A stretch of DNA of 64,000 bases from JAHEFU01 sp020440645 (GTDB lineage Bacteria > 4484-113 > JAFGCY01). The notes beneath the pieces were generated by a model. It made no database searches, was not told where the DNA came from, and saw nothing but the letters and a program-made list of their open reading frames with translations. The stretch is from positions 5,896 to 69,895 of the forward strand of contig JAGRNR010000012.1 in assembly GCA_020440645.1 (NCBI GenBank), in the 5' to 3' direction. A program made the translations under genes and the position numbers. Below are positions 31,691 through 38,430 of this stretch, one piece after another (the stretch's first letter is position 1; each line of letters opens with the position of its first letter).

Positions 31691-32206
31691 TCATGCCAAT
31701 GTACCAGAGGGACGGATCGCATCCTCCACCGGCCGGCCCTCGGCATAGTCCTTCAGGCGCTTGCCCAGCAGTTCCGTCCAGCCCTCGACGTAGCCGGAGT
31801 GGCTGTCCTCCGCGTACTGGTTGAAGCAGTGGTGGCTCAGTTTCACCGTCGTACCCTTGCCATCCTCCCTCGTCTCGAACACCAGCCGGAACATGCCGGC
31901 CCCGCTCCACATCACGCCCTCCGGGATCGAGAAGCTGATCATCCGCCCCGGGCTCAGGCTCTGCACCATCGCCCACAGGCAACCGCCGCCGCCTTCCCAG
32001 ACCTCCATCAGCCTGCCACCGGGCTGCTGCTCGATGACAATCTCCGTGGTGCGCGGTCCGCCCATCACCCAGTCACGGCTCCACCAGTGCGAAATGCCGT
32101 TGACATATGCGTCGTATACATGGGCCGGTTCGGCGTTGACAGGAATCTCCTGCTCAATCTGCACGAAGGCATATTCAACCCTGTCCGTCTTTCCCTCAAT
32201 CTTCAT
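31691..32206 (-). CDS. SRPBCC (AHSA1/START-like) protein 1
   Basis: A 171-residue helix-grip protein: IEQEIPVNAEPAHVYDAYVNGISHWWSRDW at the front, GGRLMEVWEGGGGCLWAMVQSLSPGRMISFSIP in the beta sheet, and the C-terminal helix YVEGWTELLGKRLKDYAEG. Such proteins form a hydrophobic ligand cavity. A close internal resemblance to the next gene (WSGAG, DAI.P ending) suggests duplication. Strong AGGGAGAG binding site. Confidence 0.85.
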   Translation of the reverse strand: MKIEGKTDRVEYAFVQIEQEIPVNAEPAHVYDAYVNGISHWWSRDWVMGGPRTTEIVIEQQPGGRLMEVWEGGGGCLWAMVQSLSPGRMISFSIPEGVMWSGAGMFRLVFETREDGKGTTVKLSHHCFNQYAEDSHSGYVEGWTELLGKRLKDYAEGRPVEDAIRPSGTLA

Positions 32207-32228
32207 TCCCGCTCTCCCTGTCTCGCAG

Positions 32229-32852
32229 TCACTCGGAATCCATCGGCATCACTTCAAGCGGCACGATCGCATCCTCGATCACTTCACCCTCGCAGTACAT
32301 GCGGAAGTTCTCGGCAACGAGCTTGGTCCAGCCGAAGGCGTAGCCCTCCGCGCCGTCAATTTCTGCATCGTACTGCTGGAAGGAGCGGTGCTCCAGCAGC
32401 AGGTCCGTGCCACCCTCCGCTCCCGGATTGAAGCTGATGTTGATCGAGCCGGCCCCGCTCCAGAAGCTGCCCTCCGGCACACTGAGGCCGAGGAAGCTGC
32501 CCGGGACCACCTGGATCACGTTGGCCCACAGGCTTTCGCCATTCTCGTCAATCTCCAGCAGGCGTCCGCTGGCGTAGGCCTCCAGCTGCATGTTGAGGCA
32601 GCTTTCGCCACCCATCGTGAAGCCCTTGCTCCACCAGTTGCTGGTTTCGCCGACGAACTTCTCATAGACATCCCAGGGTTCCAGCTCAAGGTGCATTGCC
32701 AGAGTCACGCTGGCATCGCCAACCTTTGTTTCCTGCCAGCTCGTCTCAATGGAATATGGCAGACCTGCTTCACTGCCGGACTCCTGTGCGAGGGCCTGTC
32801 CGCCTGATGCGAGGCAGGCCAGCAGCAACGCGATGATGATCCGTGTTCCCAT
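32229..32852 (-). CDS. Secreted SRPBCC (START-like) protein 2
   Basis: A 207-residue protein with a cleavable signal (RIIIALLLACLASGGQALA) in front of an SRPBCC domain: DVYEKFVGETSNWWSKGFTMGG, SGRLLEIDENGESLWANVIQVVPGSFLGLSVPEGSFWSGAG, and GWTKLVAENFRMYCEG. It mirrors protein 1, including the shared WSGAG block and the EDAI ending, but is exported. Exported AHSA1-type proteins are unusual. ATG at 32852 with AAGGAG six bases upstream is used in place of the ATG two codons earlier. Confidence 0.82.
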   Translation of the reverse strand: MGTRIIIALLLACLASGGQALAQESGSEAGLPYSIETSWQETKVGDASVTLAMHLELEPWDVYEKFVGETSNWWSKGFTMGGESCLNMQLEAYASGRLLEIDENGESLWANVIQVVPGSFLGLSVPEGSFWSGAGSINISFNPGAEGGTDLLLEHRSFQQYDAEIDGAEGYAFGWTKLVAENFRMYCEGEVIEDAIVPLEVMPMDSE

Positions 32853-32880
32853 TGTCAACTCCTTTCAGTGCAGCCTGCCC

Positions 32881-33396
32881 TCAGGCCTGCTGCTGGTCTC
32901 CCTGGGGTTCATGGCCGAGCCCCTGGCGGGTTCCATTCTCGCACCAGTTCCGGAGCCGGCCACCAAGCAGGTCATTCCAGCCCGTGTAATAGTTGTCCTG
33001 GCGCTCCCGGCCGAAGGGGCCATAGGCGCGGTGGCGGAACTTCAGCAGGGTGCCGCCGTTTCCATCATCAGCCAGGCTGTAGCTCCAGTTGCCATTGGCC
33101 GGCCATTGCAGGCCGCAGCTGCCGTCAAACTCGAGGTAGCTGTCCGGGGTCAACCCGCTGACCACACCCCACAGCACCTGCGTGCCATCCGCGCCCTTCT
33201 CGAGCATTGCACCGCCGGCACGCAGCTCAACCAGGATCTCCACCGTATCATCACAGCACAGGTAAGGCGCACCCCACCAGGCCTGGATCTCGTCAGTCAG
33301 GGCGCGCCAGACCCGCGCCGGCGGGGCGGCAATTGAATACTCAGCCTGTACATCCATCAGGTTCATCACAAGCTGTGTCAGTTCGTTGTCAGACAT
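32881..33396 (-). CDS. SRPBCC (AHSA1/START-like) protein 3
   Basis: A 171-residue helix-grip protein: AEYSIAAPPARVWRALTDEIQAWWGAPYL, AGGAMLEKGADGTQVLWGVVSGLTPDSYLEF, and the C-terminal YYTGWNDLLGGRLRNWCENG. Binding site AAGGAG five bases before the ATG. Ends with a Gln/Gly-rich tail. Probable ligand-binding protein co-expressed with the VOC genes. Confidence 0.85.
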   Translation of the reverse strand: MSDNELTQLVMNLMDVQAEYSIAAPPARVWRALTDEIQAWWGAPYLCCDDTVEILVELRAGGAMLEKGADGTQVLWGVVSGLTPDSYLEFDGSCGLQWPANGNWSYSLADDGNGGTLLKFRHRAYGPFGRERQDNYYTGWNDLLGGRLRNWCENGTRQGLGHEPQGDQQQA

Positions 33397-33438
33397 GTAT
33401 GCTCCTTTGTTCCACCCCTTGGACGCCGCCGGTGGGAA

Positions 33439-33795
33439 CTACTGCCCGGCCGGGTTCTGGTGCAGGCCGACGATGTTGCCACTGGGGTCCTTGAAGAATG
33501 CGGACCAGCCGACATCGGGGCTGATTTCCATCTTCGGCACGACAACCGTGCCTCCCAGTTCCGCCACCTTCGCGAGTGCTGCGTCAATGTCATCGACATT
33601 CACGTAGATCACCGTCTGCGGGGTTCCCTCCGGGCAGTTCTCGCGGAAGCCGCCGCCGGGGCCGCTGTCCGGCATCCAGACATCATATCCCGGCATGAAG
33701 GACTGCATCTTCCAGCCGAACAGTCCGCCGTAGAACTCGGACAGTGCCTTGTTGTCAGCGGAAGCGAATTCTATCCAGTCAATGTGAAAAGCCAT
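33439..33795 (-). CDS. VOC-fold protein 2
   Basis: A 118-residue VOC protein: IDWIEFASADNKALSEFYGGLFGWKMQSF... DVWMPDSGPGGGF... VIYVNVDDIDAALAKVAELGGTVVVPKMEI... GWSAFFKDPSGNIVGLHQ. The start at 33795 has GGAGAG upstream; the frame extending to 33939 lacks support. No signal peptide. Confidence 0.85.
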   Translation of the reverse strand: MAFHIDWIEFASADNKALSEFYGGLFGWKMQSFMPGYDVWMPDSGPGGGFRENCPEGTPQTVIYVNVDDIDAALAKVAELGGTVVVPKMEISPDVGWSAFFKDPSGNIVGLHQNPAGQ

Positions 33796-33868
33796 TTCCC
33801 ATCTCTCCTGTGATCCGTGGGAGGTGCTGCCCGGCCACAGTGCGGCTGGCAGCACCTCCCGCCGGGTG

Positions 33869-34222
33869 TTACTCCTGGCTCCAGATGCCGACGCAGGTCC
33901 CGCTCGGATCAAGGAACAGGGCAAAGCTGCCGTGCTCATCGGAAATCTTGGTCTTCGGCATCACCTGGGTGCCGCCGTTGGCCGTGATCGTGCCGAGCAT
34001 CTCGTCAATGTTGTCAACATGGATGTAGATCAGCGTACGCTGCAGCTCAGGCGTCTTCTCCTCTACGCGAAAACCGCCGCCCAGCTCACCCTCCGCCGGC
34101 ACCCAGCCGCCGTAGTTAGGCATCAGGTCGTTGCACTGCCAGTTGAACACCTTGCTGTAGAAGTCCTTGGTGCCCTCCAGGTCGTGGGAGACGATTTCGA
34201 TATGACAGATCTTGTGTGCCAT
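33869..34222 (-). CDS. VOC-fold protein 3
   Basis: A 117-residue VOC protein: ICHIEIVSHDLEGTKDFYSKVFNWQ... LIYIHVDNIDEMLGTITANGGTQVMPKTKI... SFALFLDPSGTCVGIW. It lacks the usual N of the late DPxGN motif (DPSGT), so metal binding may differ. No signal peptide. Closely related to VOC 2 in layout. Confidence 0.85.
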   Translation of the reverse strand: MAHKICHIEIVSHDLEGTKDFYSKVFNWQCNDLMPNYGGWVPAEGELGGGFRVEEKTPELQRTLIYIHVDNIDEMLGTITANGGTQVMPKTKISDEHGSFALFLDPSGTCVGIWSQE

Positions 34223-34306
34223 CTTGTTTTCCTGCCTCTCTTTATGAATATGATGTGGTTTGCCTGCATCGCCCCGCCCGCTGGGCAGGACGTTCCATGC
34301 ACATTG

Positions 34307-34825
34307 TCAGTGGTTGTGGCCCGCATGCGGGTCCGCTTCGGCGGCCGCTTCCTCAAGCTCCGGATGGGGCATTGAGGCTTCGGACGCGAACAGGCCGAGC
34401 AGGTTGCCATGCGGGTCGTGGAACATGCCGATGAAGCCCTCGCCGACATAGACCTCCATCCCGCTTGGCACGCCGCCGGCGGCCTCGATCGCGGCATACG
34501 CTTCGGAGATGTTCTCCGTGTAGATGTAGAGCACGACACCGCCGTCCATCGGCGGGGCGTCCACGGTGAATCCACCCATGCCGCTGCCGCCATCGCTCCA
34601 GAACATGTACTCCATGCCCTCCGGTCCCGGCACGGTGGTCCAGCCGAACACGTTGCCATAGAAGGCGGCGGACTCATCCAGGTTGAGGCTCGGGATCTCC
34701 ATGTGCACGATCTGGCCCGGGGCGGGGTTCCACTCCGGCATCGGTGCATCGGATCCAGCCTCCTGGGCAAACGCCAGGCACGACATCAACAGCAGCGCAC
34801 AGAGCGCCGTCAACAGGTAACGCAT
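34307..34825 (-). CDS. Secreted VOC-fold protein 4 with His tail
   Basis: A 172-residue protein: signal peptide (RYLLTALCALLLMSCLAFA, cleavage after AFA), then a VOC domain (QIVHMEIPSLNLDESAAFYGNVFGWTTV... VVLYIYTENISEAYAAIEAAGGVPSGMEVYVGEGFIGMFHDPHGNLLGLF). The C-terminus is an acidic and His-rich tail (ADPHAGHNH) that looks metal-binding. Exported VOC proteins are rare. The start may instead be four codons upstream at 34837. Confidence 0.82.
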   Translation of the reverse strand: MRYLLTALCALLLMSCLAFAQEAGSDAPMPEWNPAPGQIVHMEIPSLNLDESAAFYGNVFGWTTVPGPEGMEYMFWSDGGSGMGGFTVDAPPMDGGVVLYIYTENISEAYAAIEAAGGVPSGMEVYVGEGFIGMFHDPHGNLLGLFASEASMPHPELEEAAAEADPHAGHNH

Positions 34826-34896
34826 TTTCCTAACCATCCTTTCTATATTGCCAACGGGACCTTCCCGCCGGCGAAAATGCCAGATTCAGCCGGTTG

Positions 34897-35421
34897 TCAG
34901 CCGTTCGGGCTGATCAGTCCGAGCATGTTCCCCTGGGGATCGTTGAACAGCCCGACAGTCGCCTTGCCGCCCTCGATCTCCATCGTGAAGTCGATCGACC
35001 GCCCGCCGGCGCGGTTGATCCGCTTGAAGCTCTCCTTGATGTCATCGCTGAACAGGTAGATCACCACGCCCCGGCCATCGCCAGGAGCCACGAAGCTGGT
35101 GATCCCGCCGGTGTTGCCGGCCGGATCCTCCCAGTCGAGGATCTTCCCGTTGGTCTCCTCGTTGTCGGTGATGCTCCAGCCGAACACCTCGCTGTAGAAC
35201 TCGCGGGATTCCTCCAGGTCATTGGACGGAATGTCCACCCGGATCATTGCGCCATCCACCATGCCTGGGATCTGAGCCGCCATCTCGCGGCCGGTCAGCT
35301 CCCCGGCTGCGGCAGGCTCAGCCTCGGTGGCATCTCCATCCTGGGCCTGCACCCGGTTTAAGCCGAGCAGCATCAGCAGGCAGAGCAGTACGAGCAGGTT
35401 CAGTGAATAGAGAACTTTCAT
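34897..35421 (-). CDS. Secreted VOC-fold protein 5
   Basis: A 174-residue protein with an N-terminal hydrophobic signal (SLNLLVLLCLLMLLGLNRVQA), an acidic spacer (DGDATEAEPAAAGE), and a VOC domain: AMIRVDIPSNDLEESREFYSEVFGWSI... VVIYLFSDDIKESFKRINRAGGRSIDFTMEI... ATVGLFNDPQGNMLGLISP. It has its own promoter at 35446 (TTGCAT, 17, TATAGT), so the array can be transcribed from here independently of the ArsR promoter. Confidence 0.85.
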   Translation of the reverse strand: MKVLYSLNLLVLLCLLMLLGLNRVQAQDGDATEAEPAAAGELTGREMAAQIPGMVDGAMIRVDIPSNDLEESREFYSEVFGWSITDNEETNGKILDWEDPAGNTGGITSFVAPGDGRGVVIYLFSDDIKESFKRINRAGGRSIDFTMEIEGGKATVGLFNDPQGNMLGLISPNG

Positions 35422-35445
35422 GATTCAGAATTCCCGAATAACTTA

Positions 35446-35474
35446 ACTATACACATGTTAGGCGATAAATGCAA
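35446..35474 (-). promoter_or_regulatory. Internal promoter of the VOC/SRPBCC array
   Basis: Minus strand TTGCAT, 17-nt spacer, TATAGT; expected start about 35439, 18 nt before the VOC 5 ATG. Confidence 0.65.
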
Positions 35475-35509
35475 GAGCATTCACCACTCATTATGTATAT
35501 TCCACAGCG

Positions 35510-36019
35510 CTACTTGTTCATCTCCTGCAGCTTACGCCAGTCGAGGTCATCCTCCACCCAGTGGCGCAGTGACTTCAGCAGGCCGACACTCCCTTCGGTA
35601 CGCCCGTCAAGCATCTGCTGGGTGATGTGCCCCATCATCTCGCCGCGCGTGCGCAGCAGGGTACCGCCGTCCTGCTCCGTCAGCTTCCATAGACCCCCGC
35701 TGTTGATCGCTCCGAACATTCCCCACTGGCCAACGGCGGCAAAGGCGTTCGGCGGGTCGCAGTAGGTGACCATTCCATAGAGCGCGCCATTGCCTTTGTC
35801 ATCAAAGCGCTCCTCCCAGCGTCCCATCACGCGCGGCTCGATCACGACGATGCTGCCCGGCTTGAAGCGGTGCGGCCACCAGTTGTCCATCCCGTCGATG
35901 ATCTTCTCCCAGGCCCTGCCGATCGGCGCGCGCAGGAAGATCTCATACTCGGAGCTGACCAGTTCGACACTGAGCGGGTCCTTGAACTTGAAATCGACTT
36001 CACGGTTTGCGGTATCCAT
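35510..36019 (-). CDS. SRPBCC (AHSA1/START-like) protein 4
   Basis: A 169-residue helix-grip protein: SSEYEIFLRAPIGRAWEKIIDGMDNWWPHRFKPGS, EPRVMGRWEERFDDKGNGALYGMVTYCDPPNAFAAVG, and the C-terminal GSVGLLKSLRHWVEDDLDWRKLQEM. GGAGG about 9 nt before the ATG. Resembles the next gene (EPR.(M/I)GR(W/F).E.FD..GNG.LYG), so the two are tandem duplicates. Confidence 0.85.
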   Translation of the reverse strand: MDTANREVDFKFKDPLSVELVSSEYEIFLRAPIGRAWEKIIDGMDNWWPHRFKPGSIVVIEPRVMGRWEERFDDKGNGALYGMVTYCDPPNAFAAVGQWGMFGAINSGGLWKLTEQDGGTLLRTRGEMMGHITQQMLDGRTEGSVGLLKSLRHWVEDDLDWRKLQEMNK

Positions 36020-36042
36020 TTACATTTCCTCCATGTTCGCGT

Positions 36043-36531
36043 TCAGGCCTGCCCGCCCTCGAGCAGGGCCTTCAGCTTCCCTTCATAGACTTCAGCGCTG
36101 CCGGCCAGCATGTTGGCGATCATCTTCTGGGACACGTCGCCGGCGGCCAGCGTCACCTCGCGCAGCAGGGTGCCGCCGTCCTTCTCCTCGAGCTCGAGGT
36201 CGAAGATGAAGTGCACGGCCTTCAGCATGCCGACATTGCCGCTGTAGCGCAACCGGTAGGGCGGCAGGATCATCTCCACCGTGCCGTACAGCACCCCGTT
36301 GCCACTTTCATCGAACTGCTCGAAGAAGCGGCCGCCGATGCGCGGCTCGAGGATGATGCTGTGCGGGTTCTCGCTCCAGGTATGGGTCCAGTAAAGATGC
36401 GGCTCCTCCACGAGTGCGCGGAATGTGCGCTCCACCGGGGCGTTGATGAACACCTCGTAGTCGATGCGGAACCTGCCGACCTCGCTGAGCACCTGGTGTG
36501 TATCTGTTGTCATTTCCATTACCGCCTTCAT
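36043..36531 (-). CDS. SRPBCC (AHSA1/START-like) protein 5
   Basis: A 162-residue helix-grip protein: IDYEVFINAPVERTFRALVEEPHLYWTHTW, EPRIGGRFFEQFDESGNGVLYGTVEMILPPYRLRYSG, and LAAGDVSQKMIANMLAGSAEVYEGKLKALLEG. Three ATGs near the start (36531, 36519, 36513) are possible; none has a good binding site except an AAGG five bases before 36519. Tandem duplicate of SRPBCC 4. Confidence 0.85.
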   Translation of the reverse strand: MKAVMEMTTDTHQVLSEVGRFRIDYEVFINAPVERTFRALVEEPHLYWTHTWSENPHSIILEPRIGGRFFEQFDESGNGVLYGTVEMILPPYRLRYSGNVGMLKAVHFIFDLELEEKDGGTLLREVTLAAGDVSQKMIANMLAGSAEVYEGKLKALLEGGQA

Positions 36532-36560
36532 TTCATGTGGCGCTGCCCCGCGCCCCGTCC

Positions 36561-37139
36561 TCAGGCCAGTCGCTCAACAGGAGCCCCGGCCATGCGCAGC
36601 ATCGTCTGGGTCACCGTGCGGTGCCCGTTCTCATGGGCCAAAAGGAAGAACAGCGCGCTGCCGAGAGTGCCCGCTCCCTTGGCCTCCAGCTGGCTGGTGT
36701 CCTCGCCCTTCTCCCGCATGGCTGCCAGCGCCTTCTCCCAGGCCGCGACCGTGCCTGCGGTCGGCAGGGACAGCTCGCCCATCGGCCGTTCGATCCAGGG
36801 CTGCACAAGCTGCCGGCTGGATTCCAGTGCTTCCATCACCTCACTGTGGCTGCCGGCCCGGAAGGTCCAGGGCTGGTCGATGCCCGGGTATGGCCCGGCC
36901 CAGCGTTCGTAGGCATGCTTCTCCGTCCCGAGCTGCGAGACGATCCACATCCGGATGTCCGTGATGTGCATCAACTGCTCGCCGAGGCTGAAGGCGAAGT
37001 CGCCAGCCGGGAACTCCGGCCGCCAGTCCAGAAGCTCCGGTGTCACGAAGCCGGCGATCTTCTGCGTGTAGTCCAGCATCACGCCGATACTCCAGATCGC
37101 ATCGCAGATCCTCATTTCCGCCGTGTTGTGTGTTGTCAT
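36561..37139 (-). CDS. DinB-family protein
   Basis: A 192-residue four-helix-bundle DinB/YfiT-type protein, a fold that binds a divalent metal through three His and includes bacillithiol or mycothiol S-transferases. Candidate ligands are H58 (QLMHITDIRMW) and the two His in FLLAHENGHRTVTQ near residue 170. AAGGAA precedes the ATG. Second or third gene after the ArsR regulator, consistent with a thiol or small-molecule detoxification theme (inference). Confidence 0.85.
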   Translation of the reverse strand: MTTHNTAEMRICDAIWSIGVMLDYTQKIAGFVTPELLDWRPEFPAGDFAFSLGEQLMHITDIRMWIVSQLGTEKHAYERWAGPYPGIDQPWTFRAGSHSEVMEALESSRQLVQPWIERPMGELSLPTAGTVAAWEKALAAMREKGEDTSQLEAKGAGTLGSALFFLLAHENGHRTVTQTMLRMAGAPVERLA

Positions 37140-37162
37140 TTCAGGTTCCTTTCAGGTATGTC

Positions 37163-37735
37163 TCAGTTGCGATCGGCTGCCGCGCCCTGCGGCCGCACCA
37201 TGAAAGCCAGCACCACGCCGGCCAGCGTCCAGCTGACCATGCTGTCCATCAGCTGCAGCACCGTATGGCGCATCGGGAAGTGGTAGAAGCCGCCATCCAC
37301 CCACTGCGTGCAGAAGAAGGCTGCTGCCCCGAACAAGGTGCAGAACAGGATCCGTCCCGCGCGACTGGAGCCTGCCGGCAGCACGCTGACGAAGATGGCA
37401 ACGAGGATGCCGGCCACGATGCAGCCCAGCAGGCCGCGGATGTAGGCCCAGGGGTTTGACATGTCAAAGCCGCCGGCGCTGAAGGACATGATGCCGATGT
37501 TCGGCACGCTCTTGGCAAGCTCCATGTACTCCCCCTGCTCCATGCCCTCGTAGCTCGGGTAGTAGTTCAGCCCGTCCTTCGCACCATGCTGGATCAGCAG
37601 GGCGTCGATCTGGGCATCGTGCTTGATTCCGCTGAGGCTTTCACCGTGGAATGGCAGCGCCATCCAGGAAATCGTCAGCCAGATGAAGATCACGAGGCCG
37701 GCCAGCGCCCCCGCAATGATGTTCATGACATTCAT
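37163..37735 (-). CDS. Four-span membrane protein in the ArsR operon
   Basis: A 190-residue integral membrane protein with spans at IIAGALAGLVIFIWLTISW, LLGCIVAGILVAIFVSVL, ILFCTLFGAAAFFCTQWV and DSMVSWTLAGVVLAFMV, and an external loop of about 55 residues after the first span. I do not recognise a named family beyond general DUF-type membrane proteins found beside ArsR/SRPBCC genes. Start at 37735 has AGGAG nearby. Transport is possible but there is no conserved charged residue to show it. Confidence 0.7.
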   Translation of the reverse strand: MNVMNIIAGALAGLVIFIWLTISWMALPFHGESLSGIKHDAQIDALLIQHGAKDGLNYYPSYEGMEQGEYMELAKSVPNIGIMSFSAGGFDMSNPWAYIRGLLGCIVAGILVAIFVSVLPAGSSRAGRILFCTLFGAAAFFCTQWVDGGFYHFPMRHTVLQLMDSMVSWTLAGVVLAFMVRPQGAAADRN

Positions 37736-37783
37736 ATTCCCACTCCTGAACGAATTGTCCTGCCCTGATTCTGGCACATCCCG

Positions 37784-38131
37784 CTATTTCCCGTCCTTGT
37801 CATCCCTGTTGAGGTCCTTTTCCACATGGTCCTTCAGGCGCAGAAGCGAGCTGGACCACAGTTCGGCGTACGGGCCCATCCAGCGCTCGTACACCTGCCG
37901 GATCGGGACCGTGTTCAGGTAGTTGAAGCGCTTGCGTCCCTCGCGCCTTACCAGCACCAGCCCCGCATCCGCCAGGATGCCAAGGTGCTTCATCACGGCA
38001 AAGCGCGAAAGTTCGTCGAAAGCCCCGCACAGCTGGCCTGTCGTCCTCGGCCCCGGCTTCAGCAGATCCAGGATCCTCCGCCTCGTCGGATCCGCCAGTG
38101 CCTTGAAAACTGCATCCAGCGCATCATCCAT
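37784..38131 (-). CDS. ArsR-family transcriptional regulator
   Basis: A 115-residue winged-helix repressor: ALDAVFKALADPTRRRILDLLKPGPRTTGQLCGAF, recognition helix SRFAVMKHLGILADAGLVLVRREGRKRFNYLN, then a C-terminal helix (VYERWMGPYAELWSSSLLRLKDHVEKDL). It belongs to the ArsR group without a metal-binding Cys signature (only one Cys) that is commonly paired with AHSA1/SRPBCC genes. It heads the minus-strand array and has a palindrome over its own -10, so autorepression is probable. Confidence 0.9.
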   Translation of the reverse strand: MDDALDAVFKALADPTRRRILDLLKPGPRTTGQLCGAFDELSRFAVMKHLGILADAGLVLVRREGRKRFNYLNTVPIRQVYERWMGPYAELWSSSLLRLKDHVEKDLNRDDKDGK

Positions 38132-38134
38132 GAT

Positions 38135-38154
38135 ATGTGACTAAATAGTAACAT
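38135..38154. promoter_or_regulatory. Candidate ArsR operator palindrome
   Basis: ATGTNACTN4AGTNACAT, a 20-bp palindrome covering the -10 hexamer and lying just before the arsR-type ATG. Confidence 0.6.
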
Positions 38155-38172
38155 GATTTTTGAATGTGTCAA
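38145..38172 (-). promoter_or_regulatory. Promoter of ArsR-headed operon
   Basis: Minus strand TTGACA, 16-nt spacer, TACTAT (38145-38150). Leader is only about six bases, with no binding site. Confidence 0.75.
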
Positions 38173-38173
38173 G

Positions 38174-38290
38174 GGGGGTGGGGAAGTTTGAATAGTTCTG
38201 GTAGTTGAATAGTTGGGGCAGTAGCGGTGGCTGGATAGCTGCCAGCTGCTGTTTGGAGACTGGATTTGGGAGTCTGGACCACGGATGGAG
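38174..38290. repeat. G/T-rich low-complexity spacer
   Basis: Runs of GGGGGGTGGGGAAG, TAGTTGAATAGTT and GGTTGC-like sequence, similar in composition to the dispersed intergenic repeats; no gene is seen in 38173-38430. Confidence 0.5.
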
Positions 38291-38430
38291 GTGCGCAGCA
38301 CGCCTGTGCACAAAAGAACGATGTATGTGAGACCCGGGGCAGGGCCAGCGTCCCCGGCAGACGGAAGAACTGCAACCCAGCCAGTCGGTGCTGCCTTCCG
38401 TTAGAATCCACTGGGTCAAAGGATCAGCTG

